DNA of 64,000 bases from Heterohyrax brucei (lineage: Eukaryota > Chordata > Mammalia > Hyracoidea > Procaviidae). Below, piece after piece: positions 31,355 to 41,321 of this stretch. Every line of letters begins with the position of its first letter. Position 1 is the first letter of the stretch. The position numbers and the translations under genes are program-made. The notes under the pieces were generated by a model. That model searched no databases, was not told where the DNA came from, and was given only the letters and a program-made list of their open reading frames with translations. The stretch lies in contig CM053140.1 in assembly GCA_028571685.1 (NCBI GenBank), positions 55,434,201 through 55,498,200 of the forward strand, in the 5' to 3' direction.

Positions 31355-31562
31355 TCAGCCTCAAGATCTCAGGTGATCACGCCTGCTGTGGCCGTGACAG
31401 CTTCCATGCTTCAGCCTCGAGACCTCCGCTGGTCATACTCGCTGTGGTGGTGACAGCTTCCACTGCTTCAGCCCCGAGACCCCGAGTAATCACACCTGCT
31501 GTGCTGGTGACAGCTCCCATGCTTCAGCCTTGAGACCTCAGGTGATCACACCTACCTCACAG
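31355..31562. repeat. 56-bp minisatellite, about 3.7 units
   Basis: Units start at 31355, 31411, 31468 and 31524 (56, 57, 56 and about 39 bp). Each opens with 'tcagcc[tc]c[ag]agacct', carries a variant of 'ggtgatcac' and ends 'gtgacagctt[c]ccatgct'. The units are diverged, so the array is not very recent. Confidence 0.9.
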
Positions 31563-31774
31563 GTGGTCAGAACCCTGCTGACAAAGGAAGATAGGAAAAG
31601 CAGCTCCCAGGCTTTCTGCCCCTGTGTACAGAAGGGCACAGAGGAGGGAAGGAAAATGGTGCCAAGATGCCAGCAGACCATCTGGCACCCCATCTGCCCT
31701 GATAACTCCTGTGGGGTGGGCTGGGTGTGAAAGAAACTAGAGGTGGTTAGCCCAGAGGAGACCTGGCTGCCAGG

Positions 31775-31910
31775 CCTGCTGTGTGTCGAGTGTCATGCTT
31801 AGAGTCTGTGTGTTATAATTTGATGCTCACAACGGCCATGTGTGACCCAAGCTTGGGGAGGTGAAGTGTCCAATTAAGAAGCGGTAAAGCCAGAACTGTT
31901 CCCCAGGTCT
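31775..31910 (-). repeat. MIR fragment, antisense
   Basis: 'gagtgtcatgcttagagtct' and 'aagaagcggtaaagccagaactg'. Confidence 0.6.
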
Positions 31911-31954
31911 GCATGTGAGCTTGGGCCCAGAGGCTCTTGGAGCTTGGCTGCAGT

Positions 31955-32480
31955 CAAGAGTTATTCATTCAAAACCTTGAGTACCTACTGTACCCCAGGC
32001 TGCGTTCTAAGTACTGAAAATGTGGCAGCAAACAAGGTGAACCAAAAACCCTCTTGTGGAGCTGATATCCTGGGGGGAAGGGTACTGAATGTCCCAAATA
32101 CGTGTACTTTGTACATATGGTGCTAAGTATTGTCATGAAGAAAACTCAGGGGCAGGGGGTCGAAAGTGACACGGTGGGCAGGACAGAGAGGCAAACTATG
32201 TGGTTACCTTAGGGAAGAGCATTTGAGACAGAACAGCAAGTGCAAAGGCCCAGAGGCAGGTGAAAATTTAGAGTGATCAAAGAAGAGGGGGAGCAAGGAG
32301 GTCAGTGTGGCTGAAGAGGGGAGTGCAGTCAGGTGAACTAGGGAATGAGGTCAGAGCAGGACTGGGACACACAGGGTCTGGGAGGTCATGGTGAAGGCTT
32401 TAGACTTGCTTTGGAGTGAGGTGAAGAGTCAGTGGAGGGTCTTTGCAGGGAGAGATGTGATAACATGAAAAGCTGTTGTG
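31955..32480. repeat. L2-like LINE fragment
   Basis: 'ttcaaaaccttgagtacctactgtaccccaggc', 'cagcaaacaaggtgaacc', 'agaacagcaagtgcaaaggcccagaggcagg', 'aggtcagtgtggctgaag' and 'gtgatgaaggcttta'-like blocks occur in L2 3'-region order. Confidence 0.6.
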
Positions 32481-33349
32481 GGGGTCAATGCTGAGATGCC
32501 TGTGAGGGGCTGTGGTAGTTGCCCATTGTCAGGCCTGGGACAAAGCAGGCCATGGGCTTTGGAAGGGACCAGTGGGAGACAGGAAAGGGAATAGCATTTC
32601 ACTCCGTTTTCTAATCGGAGGCATCTGGGTTAGTTGAGGAAAAGGGTGTGTGTGGCCAGGGGGCTGGGTTTAGTAGTGTTTGCAAATCTGCGTGCCGTGA
32701 CTCTGGGTATCTGCACATTTGGCAAGGTCTGTGTATTGTTGTGTGATTGTGGGGGGTTGTGTCTTCAAGCCTCTGCCAGTCTTGAGGCTATGATGTAGCC
32801 AGTATCTCGAGACACATTTTGTTCTTTCCCTGGATGTGGGCGAATGTGTGTCAGCTCAGCACGTTTGTATGTGCAGCAGGTGTGTGTACATGAACATGAG
32901 TGTGCATACATCTGAGTGCAGGGTGAGCAGGCCTGGGTAATTGTGCCTGTGTGTGGGTGTCTGCTCGTCTGTAGAGGGAAAATTTGGGGGAGTATCTGAT
33001 TTTGGCATTGTTGCGGTCTAATTTCCCTGCTTGCTTGAATGTCTACAAAGCTTTTACAGTGAATCAAACCAGATGGCCCCTGGGACCCCACAGGGTTAGT
33101 GCGTGCTTCTTGAGAGCTGGGGTTGAGGTTCTACTCCCTGGGGGTCCCTGACGTGATGTAGGGGAGACACCCAGCCCCAGACCCTACAGTGTAGTGCTTT
33201 AAACCCAGAGACACGCCCCCTCCAGGTGACCAGATGTGACTAGCAGTCTTACCTCCCAGTTAGAAACAGCAAATGGTATTAGGGCCTGTCGTGCCTAAAT
33301 GACAGTCAGATTCCTAGTACTGAAAAAAAAAATCAGAGAAAGCAAGGTT

Positions 33350-33500
33350 TCAGCACTGTGGAGTGGGCATAGCCTTAGAAGTCAGAGGGACCTGGGTTCA
33401 AATCCACTCTTGTCATTGGCTCCATGGCTACATTAAGTCTCAGTTTGCTCACCTGTAGAATGGGCACTCACCTTGTGGTATTATTGTGAAGATTAAGTAA
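33350..33500 (+). repeat. MIR
   Basis: 'gacctgggttcaaatccactc', 'gtctcagtttgctcacctgtagaatggg' and 'ttattgtgaagattaagtaata'. Confidence 0.88.
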
Positions 33501-33504
33501 TACA

Positions 33505-33720
33505 AGAGTCTGATATGTATTGAGTGCTTACTGTTTGCCAGGCACTGTGCTAAAGGCTTTACATGAATTACCTCATTGAATCCTCACACCAACCCAGTGA
33601 GGTGAGTATTCTTGATCTCCCATTTTATAGAAGAGGCAGTCTCAGAGAGGTTAGGGTACTTGCTCAGGGTCACACAGCTTAAAAGGAACAGGTCCTGGGT
33701 TGGAGCAAGGCAGCTAGACT
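33505..33720 (-). repeat. MIR, antisense, well preserved
   Basis: 'gtttgccaggcactgtgctaaagg', 'catgaattacctcattgaatcctc', 'cattttatagaagaggcag' and 'gctcagggtcacacagc'. Confidence 0.88.
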
Positions 33721-33949
33721 TGAAAAGCAGCAGCCTGAGACAATGGATATAAAGCAGAATGTCTGGCTTGCAGTAGGTGTGTGGTCAACTGGCTGTTATT
33801 ACTGATGCAGTGGCCCTGGAGGCAGGCAGACCAAGGTGACTGCCCCTGTTGTACAGATAAGAAAGCTGAAATCAGCAAAGGGAAAGGACTGCAGAGGGCA
33901 GAGCTGAAGGCTGGAATCCTGGCCTCCAGCTATGTGCCCTGCTGCTGGG

Positions 33950-34120
33950 CAGAGGACACTGATTCTGAAGTCACCCAGACCTGGGTTTGAGTCCTGGCAC
34001 TGTGACCATGTGCTGTATGCCTGGATTGTTGGCTACACTTCAATGAGCCTTGGCCTTCTCCCAGGGAGAATAAGGGCATGTGTTTATGAAAACATCCAGC
34101 TAAAAGTGGGTATTATGGGA
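33950..34120 (+). repeat. MIR fragment
   Basis: 'cacccagacctgggtttgagtcctggcac' followed by 'atgagccttggccttctccc'. Confidence 0.7.
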
Positions 34121-34189
34121 ATCATGTCACAGGCTACAGAGTTCTTGTATACACATTTGATTCTTATAAGTAAACTAAGGAAGCTGACA

Positions 34190-34310
34190 GGCCAAAAATT
34201 AGGGTGTCATTTTACGGATGAGGAAAGTGAGGCTCGGGGAGGGACAGTGACTAGCACAAGGTCCTCAGGTGAGAGTCAGAGCTGGGCTCTGCACTTCTGC
34301 ATCCCACGTC
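34190..34310 (-). repeat. MIR, antisense
   Basis: 'gtcattttacggatgaggaaagtgaggctcggg' and 'gagagtcagagctgggctctgc'. Confidence 0.85.
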
Positions 34311-34344
34311 TGGTGCCCTCCCCACTGCTGGGGTGGTGGTGGCT

Positions 34345-34480
34345 ATCAGTGCTGTAGAACCCATTTTGGACTCCGAGGGGCCCCGTATGACAGAGCAGAA
34401 CTGCCCCACAGGGCTTTCCAGGCCACCACCTTCACAGGAGCAGATCACTAGGTCTCTCTTCCATGGAACTGCTCCACTGC
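34345..34480 (-). repeat. AfroSINE fragment, antisense
   Basis: 'gtatgacagagcagaactgccccacagggctttccagg', then 'gagcagatcactaggtctctcttcc'. The head is lost. First afrotherian SINE after an 18.6-kb gap. Confidence 0.82.
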
Positions 34481-34594
34481 CCTCCTTAATTTTAAAATTA
34501 GAAATGTGCCAAAGTCCATAGCTGTCTTTTGGAGGCCATGAGTTTGACCCAGAGAGCACCAGTGGCCACACGGCACACGCAGTGGGAAGTAGTG

Positions 34595-34770
34595 GTGAGT
34601 GGCTCACTGATCTCAGAGCCAGAAGTCTGGGTCCCGGCTCTGTCACTGTGTCGTGTTGTGCCTTGAGCCAGCCAGCCAGCCTTTTCTGAGCCTTGGTTCC
34701 TTTCTCTCTGGAACCAGGGACAGAGTTCCAGTTTCCTTGCAGGGTGATTGTGAGGGTCCGGTGTGGTGAG
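34595..34770 (+). repeat. MIR
   Basis: 'gccagaagtctgggtcccggctctgtcactgtg', 'gcctttctctctggaac'-like core and 'ttgcagggtgattgtgagggtc'. Confidence 0.78.
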
Positions 34771-35012
34771 GGGTGGGAAGAGTTCAGGGCTGCTGCCCAA
34801 GTAGGACTTAAGAGTGGAAGACAGTCCTGCCTGGACCCTGACACTGATCTGTCAGGTCTAACCCAGCGGGGGAAGGAGGGTGGTTTGGGGCTAGGAAGGT
34901 TCCAAAGCTCTCACTTACCTGCCTCAGTCTGCCACCTGACTCACCTCTGAGCCCACTGCTGCAAGAAAAGGGGCATGGTGAGAATGATTACAAGTAAAAA
35001 TTTATCAAGCAT

Positions 35013-35192
35013 TTTGTTGTTACTAGTTGCTGCCAAGTGGGTTCCAACTCCCGGTGACCCCAGAGACGACGGAACAGAGTGTTTCCCCATCTTGCTCCAT
35101 CTTCGCGATGGCTGGTGTGTCCAAGTCCGTTGCTGCAGCCACTGTGCATTTTGAGTGCCTTCCAACCCAGGGGGCTCATCTTCCAACACTGT
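35013..35192 (-). repeat. Unnamed repeat family B, left part (split)
   Basis: 'gttgttactagttgctgccaag' and 'ggttccaactcccggtgacccc' resemble the shared AfroSINE/RTE end. From 'ggctggtgtgtccaagtcc' to 'gggggctcatcttccaacac' it instead matches the element at 39405. It is split from its right part by an AfroSINE. Orientation assigned by the RTE-like end. Confidence 0.6.
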
Positions 35193-35390
35193 ACACCCTT
35201 TCCTGTTGAGTTGATTCCGATTCACAGTGACCCTGTAAGAGAGCAGAACAGCCCCATAGGCTATCGAAGATTGTAGTCTTTATGGAAGGAAGTTGCCATT
35301 TCTATCTTCTGTCAAGTGGCTGGTGACTTCAAAGCATCAGCCTTTCAGTTGACAGCTGAGTGCTGTAGCCACTGCACAACCAGGGCACCC
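35193..35390 (-). repeat. AfroSINE, long form, nested in repeat B
   Basis: 'gttgagttgattccgattcacagtgaccctg', 'gagcagaacagccccatagg' and 'ctgtagccactgcacaaccagggcac'. Flanked by imperfect duplicates TCCAACACTGT (35182-35192) and TCCCAGCACTGT (35391-35402), read as the target-site duplication. Confidence 0.85.
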
Positions 35391-35402
35391 TCCCAGCACT
35401 GT

Positions 35403-35600
35403 GTCAGGCATGGTGTGATCCATAGGGTTTTTATTAGCTAATTTTTGGGAGGAGATCACCTGGTGATCTTCCTAGTCTGTTTTAATCTGGAAGATCTGCT
35501 GAAACCTGTCCACCACAGGTGACCTATTGGTACTTGAAGTATGGTGGCTTCAGTATCACAGCCACAAGTGAGCCATCACAGTATGATGAACTGATAGCCC
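35403..35600 (-). repeat. Unnamed repeat family B, right part
   Basis: Matches 39580-39780: 'catagggtttttattagctaa', 'ttcctagtctgttttaatctgg', 'ctgctgaaacctgtccaccac', 'ggtgaccta' and 'cacagccacaagtgagccatcacagt'. Confidence 0.65.
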
Positions 35601-35619
35601 GACAGTGGACCAAGCACTT

Positions 35620-35790
35620 ACACTGTGCCATGTTCTTGCTTTAAGATTTTCACAGTACTCTGCAGAGGAGGTGATATGGGTCCCATTTTATAAATGAGAA
35701 ACCAGAGCTGAGAAATGAAGTGACCTGTGGGTCACATGGCTAACAGGGACAGGGCCAGGGCTGAGCCCAGGCCTGTCCAACTCAGCACGT
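35620..35790 (-). repeat. MIR, antisense
   Basis: 'tcccattttataaatgagaaaccagagctgag' and 'gggacagggccagggctgagcccagg'. Confidence 0.8.
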
Positions 35791-35829
35791 CCCTGCTCCT
35801 TAACAGCAGCTCTCTCATGCCCTTCTCAG

Positions 35830-35935
35830 CTTGCCATTTGGTAGAAGCTGAGATGGGGCCGAGAGAGCCCAGAACTTGCCTGAGGCCACACAGAAGGGAA
35901 GGGGAAGTGCAGGCCCCAGATTGCCGGCCCAGATC
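35830..35935 (-). repeat. MIR, antisense, short
   Basis: 'cttgcctgaggccacacagaagg' and 'gcaggccccagattgcc'. Confidence 0.6.
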
Positions 35936-36294
35936 ATTCTTCCTCTTTGGAGAACTGAATGGAAAGGCAGAGAAAGATGCCTGCATGGTAAGCAGACCTC
36001 AGCTACAAGCCTGGAGTCCTTCACATGGCCCTTCTGGTAGGGAGTGGCACTGAGACTGGACCAAAGCACAGACCAGAGGAGGGACAGTGTGGCCTGGGCC
36101 AACGCTCACCATCTCTAAGAGCAGGGGGACTGCCACAAGCCCAGAACCCATGGTGGTATGGCTGGAGAAGGTCTCAGGTGGACTTCAGGTGCTGGACTTG
36201 GTCCTCCAGTGAAAATGGCCTTCACTAGCAGGCAGCCAAGGTCCAAGCTGTCTCCCTTCAGCTGCCTGGAAAAGATAGCAGAGAACGTGTCTTG

Positions 36295-36385
36295 ACTACT
36301 GCTTTATCGCAATAAGTTTGTCGATTCAGCTCATTACATTTAGTTAGAATTATTTAATTAGAATCTTAATAAAAGAGTAAAGCTG
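36295..36385. promoter_or_regulatory. Candidate conserved non-coding element
   Basis: A compact AT-rich block with 'gctcattacatttag', 'gaattatttaattagaatc' and 'gcaataagtttgtcgattc', not matching any repeat I recognise and set between GC-richer flanks. Confidence 0.35.
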
Positions 36386-36599
36386 GAAGGAGGCTGAGAA
36401 GGGGAGGTAAGGAAATCATGCTGAGCCTGTAAAGGAGGCCCGGTGGGTGGGGAGGGCCCGTGGGTGGGCGGGGCTGCCCGGGCCATCCCTGGGTGCCAGG
36501 GCTGGAGGACTGAGCATGGGGAGGAGGGCCAGTGTGCTGGGGACTACACAGCTAGACCGAAACCCACCCATCTACCCACCTACCATCTTTCATTCTTTT

Positions 36600-37580
36600 T
36601 TTAAAAAAAATATTTTATTATGCTTTAAGGGAAAATTTATAATCCAAGCCAATCTGTCTTACAGAAACTTGCACACACGCTGCTATGTAACTGTAGCTGC
36701 TCTCCCCACATTGTGATAGCACACTCCTCCTTTCCACCCTGGATTTCCCATGTCCATCCAACCAGTTCCTGTCCCCCTCCGCCCCCTTATCTCACCTCTG
36801 GATGGGAGCTGACCAGTTCATTTCCTGTATCTGCTTAAGCCAAGAAGCACACTCTTTGCCAGTATCTTTTTACATCTCATCAAAAAAATGTGCTGCCACT
36901 GAGTCAACTGTGACTCATGGCGACCCTATGGAAGAGTAGAATTGCCCTGTAGAGTTTCCAAGGAGCACCTGTCGGATTTGAAGTGCTGACCTGTTGGTTG
37001 GCAGCTGACATGTTTAATCACTATGCCGCCAGGGTTTTCTATGTCTTATAGCCCAGTTCTGTCTTTGTCTGAAGAGTTTGTGTCTTAAATGGCTTCAGTT
37101 CTGAGCTAACAGCGTATCTGTGGCCGTGTCTTCTAGGGACCCTCCAGTCTGTTTGACCATGAAGTCTGACCTTTTTAATAGCTTTGAGTTCTGTGCCCCA
37201 TTTTCCTCCTGCTTCATCAGGGACTCTTCGTTGTGTTGCCTGTCAGGGTAGTCATTGGTAGTTTCTGGGCATCATCTAATTCTTCTGGTCTCATGCTGAT
37301 GTAGTCTCTGGATTATGAGGCTCTTTCTGTCTCTTGGGCTCATATTTTCCTTATGTCTTTGAATGTCCTTCATTTCCTCTGCTCCAGCTGGGTTGGGACC
37401 AACTGCTGCTTCTTAGATGGCCACTTGCTAGCTTTTAAGACCTCAGATGCCAAAATGGGATGCAGAACACTTTCTTAAATTTGGTATACCGGTTGACCTG
37501 GATGTCCCCAGTAGCCATCCCAGTCACCATTTCTTTACCAAGTGACTCCACGAGCTTGGTCCTGGGCTGAGGATACTGGT
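36600..37580 (-). repeat. Afrotherian L1 3' end, antisense
   Basis: An A-rich start (antisense orientation would place poly(A) on the other strand) and then 'gcacactcctcctttccacc', 'aagaagcacactctttgcc', 'tctttgtctgaagagttt', 'gtctcttgggctcatattttcc' and 'tagcttttaagacctcagatgcc'. I recognise this order as the recurrent afrotherian L1 3' region. An AfroSINE interrupts it at 36893-37040. Confidence 0.6.
36893..37040 (-). repeat. AfroSINE, near full length, antisense, nested in L1
   Basis: 'gctgccactgagtcaactgtg', 'catggcgaccctatggaag', 'agagtttccaaggagcacctg' and 'aatcactatgccgccagggttt'. Confidence 0.92.
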
Positions 37581-37859
37581 GATGTGGAGACAGGTAGCAT
37601 CCATTCCTGCCTCAGAGGAAACAGGAAACCAGACTGTTCCAGTGTCCAGTGCCGAGGGCGCTGACAGGGGAGGCCAAAGTCACTGGTGACCCTCTAAACT
37701 CCCAGATAGACATCTGACAAGGCTTTCTAGAAGAGGAATGCCTGCAGTGAGGCCTGGATGCTGAGGTGGAGTCAGGTAGACAGGAGTGGGCTTTGAGCAC
37801 ATTTGGAGAACAGCAGTGAGTTTGAGGCACCTGGCAGAGGCCGGGCAGCGTAGAGCAAG

Positions 37860-38024
37860 TACCCAGAGCCAGGTGGCTGAGTCACACCCCAGCACACCAC
37901 CTAGTGGCTCTGGCAGGTTGTCTGGGCAGGTGGTGTCACCCCTCTGAGCCTCATTTCCTCGTAGGTAAATGTGCTAATAATAGAACCCTCTTTGTAGAGT
38001 TCTTGTGTGGATGGTTGTTAGGTG
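37860..38024 (+). repeat. MIR, left part (split by an RTE fragment)
   Basis: 'ctgagcctcatttcctcgtagg' and 'tgctaataatagaaccctctttgtagagtt'. The rest of the same MIR resumes at 38340. Confidence 0.75.
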
Positions 38025-38339
38025 TTGTCAAGTTGGTCCCCTTAATACAGCACGATGAAACCCTGACCAGCCCTGTGCCATCCTCACAGCCATTCCTATG
38101 CTTGGGCCCACCGCTGCAGCCACCTTGTCAGTCCGTCTCCTTAAGGGCCTTCCTCTCTTTTACCAAGCATGCTCTCCTTCTCCAAAGACTGATAACATGT
38201 CCAACGTATATGAGACATAGTTTACATTCTCGCTTCTAAGGAGATTTTGGCTGTATTTCTTCCAAGACAGATTTGTTTGTTCTTTTGGCAGTCCGTTCTA
38301 TATTCAATATTCTTTGCCAACAGTGTAATTCATAATTAT
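38025..38339 (-). mobile_element. RTE (BovB-like) 3' end fragment, antisense
   Basis: 'ggtgttgtcaagttgg', 'acgatgaaaccctgaccagcc', 'ctttaccaagcatgc'-like, then 'ggctgtatttcttccaagac' and 'cttttggcagtccgttctat'. These are the antisense RTE 3' landmarks seen in all RTE copies here. It sits inside a MIR. Confidence 0.85.
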
Positions 38340-38440
38340 GTGGATTAGATGAGCTCATACATGTAAAGCACTTGGAACAGCACCTGGCGTAAGGTAAGTC
38401 CTGTGTGCATTAGTGATTATTATTGCTGCTATTACTATCC
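38340..38440 (+). repeat. MIR, right part
   Basis: 'attagatgagctcatacatgtaaagcacttggaacagcacctggc' is near-consensus MIR 3' end and completes 37860-38024. Confidence 0.85.
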
Positions 38441-38474
38441 AAGCAGAGATGTCCAGTCGGTAGTTGGTTACGTA

Positions 38475-39028
38475 CGAGGTCTGACAATTAAGTCTGCAAA
38501 CTCAGTTGTTCCAAGCGCTACTACATACTTTGTTACTGAATATCACTACGGTCGCCTTTGAAGTCCTCCCCTTGGGAAGCTATGCACTGATGCCAATGCC
38601 CAGACCACCGTTCAAACCAATTTTGGAACTCTTTCTGGAATGGCCATTGCACACAGTGGTAAGGTGGCAAGTTTGTGAATAGCTGTCTGTGAGGGAGTTT
38701 TTAGCCAGGAAACAAATAACTGTATTGGAACACCCTCCCTACTCACCTGATCTGGCCCCCAATCACTTTTCTCTTTACCTGAAGATAAAAGAAATATTGA
38801 AAAAAAGACATTTTGATGACATTCAGGACATCAAGGGTAATATGACAACAGCTCTGAAAGCAATTGCAGAAACAGTTCCAAAATTGGTTTGAAGGGTGGA
38901 CTGGGCACTGGCTTTGGTGCACAGCATCCCAAGGGGAGGACTTCTAAGGTAACTGTAGTGGTATTTAGCAGTGAGGTGTGTAGCACTTTTTCTAGGATGA
39001 GTTTGCAAACTTAATTGGCAGACCTCAT
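38475..39028 (+). mobile_element. Mariner-derived foldback element, copy 3
   Basis: Terminus 'aggtctgacaattaagtctg' on the left and '...cttaattggcagacct' on the right. Here the transposase C-terminal remnant is on the + strand (38689-38892, PYSPDLAPNHFSLYLKIKE...HFDDIQDIKG). The outer arms (about 38475-38660 and 38860-39028) are inverted repeats. Same deletion structure as the copies at 10149 and 12788, opposite orientation. Confidence 0.87.
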
Positions 39029-39404
39029 CAGTCTGGAGCATAGGGAGAAATCTGGGCTGGGTTCACAGCCGAGGGACTCCTTAGGAAGTCCCAGGTGTGG
39101 GTGAACTGCTTTCCCGGAGTGTGGCAGTCACTGTTGCCACCCACTCACCTCTCATTACTTCTCTCCTCATTCCCTGCAGAACTCCAGTTTTGTTCAGGCA
39201 TCGATCCCTAAAAGAGTCCTGGCTTGTCAAGGGAAATGGACCCCATACCAGCTCCGAAAAGGATTCTGGACCAGGCTGGTTATGGGCTTCCCTGGTGGTG
39301 GCTCTTGGGGACGCTAGAGAGCAGAGTTTGGACTTGGTTCATGATCGGGGGGAGAAATGTTCTCTGTCTCTCTGTCCTGTGCGCATGAACAGGAGGTAGG
39401 GGCC

Positions 39405-39790
39405 CCTTGTTAGTTGCCATGAGGTAGGTTCCGTCTCATAGCAACTACGTACATGCAACAGAATAAAATGCCTTCTGTCTCATCTTTGTGATGTTAGTGT
39501 GCTCAAGTCTAATGTGGCCACAGTGTATTCTGAGTGACTTCTGACCTAGGGGTTCATCTTCCAGCATGATATTGGACAGTATTCAGTTGTTATCCACAGG
39601 GTTTTCATTGGCTGACTTTCAGAATGAGATCACCAGACCTTTCTTCCTAGTCTAAGTCTGGAAACTCTACTGAAAGCTCTCCACCATGGGTGACCCTGCT
39701 GGTATTCAAAATATTAGTAGCATAGATAGCATCTAGCATCATAGCAACACAGAAGCCACCAGAGTGCAACAAATGGACAGATAGGTGATG
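39405..39790 (-). repeat. Unnamed repeat family B, uninterrupted copy
   Basis: Starts 'ttgttagttgccatgaggtagg' (RTE/AfroSINE-like end), then 'ggttcatcttccagcatg', 'cacagggttttcattggctgac', 'ttcctagtctaagtctgg', 'ctccaccatgggtgaccctgctgg' and 'agccaccagagtgcaaca'. The best reference copy for this family in the window. Confidence 0.65.
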
Positions 39791-40574
39791 GATGGCTACT
39801 CTCAGGAACTCAGATTTAGGATGAAGCTAGTGGTGTGCTCCTATGCTGACTTTCTAGTTAAAAAAAAAAGCCACGATTTCCTGCATTTGCATATTTCCAT
39901 GGTATAAATACTCTCACCATGCCCAACTTCAAACCACCAAGAAATATCACCTCACTAAACACAGAGCTAGGATGCACACCATCAGCTCTTGCAAGCTCTG
40001 TGAGCCACTTTCCACACCACTGGGTGAAGCCACCCTGAGGGCAGCAGAGCAGAGAGAGAGCAGCACCCACACTTCTGATGACATGTGGTTGCTGCTGCAA
40101 GTCTGCACCATGCCACATACCTGCCTACCCCTGGACTGCCACTTGCATGGGATTTTCTGTTCCTTGCAGCCAGATGCATCCCACGTGCTGCAGGGACTGT
40201 GCAGGGTAAGAAGAGAAGAGGACCCAGGACCAGCCTGGAGAACTGTTAGCCTGGAAGAGGACACTGGGAATCAACCGCCATTGCAATTTGACTCTGCAAA
40301 TGATCTGACTTTGCATTTGGTTTTCCATAAACCTAACCCTGTTGCAGTAAACCGTAAGAGTTTTTTAGCCCAGTTATAGAAAGTTCCTAGGCTTCTGTCT
40401 GTGCCTTAAGCCAAGAATTTAGGAATTTAAACTTGCTATTCTTTTTCTTTTAATCATCCGGTATCACAGAAGCAGCTACCCTCTCTGGAGTTTCTGTGCC
40501 CTTCATGTGTACAGTGGCAGTGGTGACTCGGGCCCTCAGAGCTTTGTCTTCAATGGCACTTTCTTTCCAGATGG

Positions 40575-40645
40575 CCATAGGCCATAACTTAATTAATTTA
40601 ATTAGCTGTTTCACAGCAACATTCCACAGGCTGCTAGATTCTCAT
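40575..40645. promoter_or_regulatory. Candidate conserved non-coding element
   Basis: 'ccataacttaattaatttaa' runs into 'ttagctgtttcacagcaac'; several TTAATTA cores occur in a short repeat-free block. Confidence 0.3.
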
Positions 40646-41204
40646 CCCTGGATACTAACTGGATTTTCACTACCTTTATCCCCAACTAGACCAGGAATCA
40701 TTTTCCCCATTTCCCTGAGGGTATGTTGCCTGAAGCTTCCTCACCCAAACCAGTCAAGTTTTTCAGTTGAAAAGAGTGGAAACTGACCCTCTCTAATTTA
40801 AGCAGAACCGACATTTATTGGAAGGACACAAAGAAGCTCAAGAAGCGGCTGGAGGAGCAGGCTCAGGGAAGAGGGCTGCAGTCCAGCACACAGCCCCCTG
40901 CAGGAGATATCTGCACGTCACACCCTTGGCACTGCCCCACAGGCCTCGGCCTCCTTGCACCTCCGCTATCTCTATCATTCCAGCAGCAGGGACTCAGGGC
41001 ACAGCTCCTGATTGGCCAAACCAGCCCACCTGCCAGCTCCTAGCTGACCTGGGCAAAACGCCTGCCCCTTTCAGCTTCCACAGTGTGAATGCAAAGCTAC
41101 CTGGGTCTAAGGTTCACCCAGTGTGTAGACCCCAAATAACAAAGGGATTTGCTGCCGGGCAGAAAGAAGTTAAAAAAATGAGGACATGTCTAGGCACAGT
41201 GCTA

Positions 41205-41321
41205 ATACATTTTTTAAAGTTTATTGTAGTAAAATATACTTTAACAAAATAGACCATTTTAGTGAATTACGTGTACAATTAAATGGAATCAATCACATTT
41301 GACAGTGCTGTGCCACCATTT
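41205..41321 (-). repeat. L1 3' UTR, antisense, outer fragment
   Basis: 'tattgtagtaaaatatactttaac' and 'agaccattttagtgaatt' are antisense L1M 3' UTR. The same L1 seems to resume at 45806 on the far side of the RTE pair. Confidence 0.6.

Larger units (their letters stand above)
31563..34344. other. Intergenic, MIR/L2 and TG-rich sequence
   Basis: MIRs, an L2-like block (31955-32480) and TG-rich low-complexity sequence at about 32640-32970. No gene. Confidence 0.65.

Noticed and set aside
31355-31562. CRISPR-like repeat-spacer array
   Set aside because: Contiguous diverged 56-bp units without distinct spacers, in a vertebrate genome: a minisatellite.
34251-34844. 197-codon minus-strand ORF
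   Set aside because: Covers MIRs and an AfroSINE fragment; chance frame.
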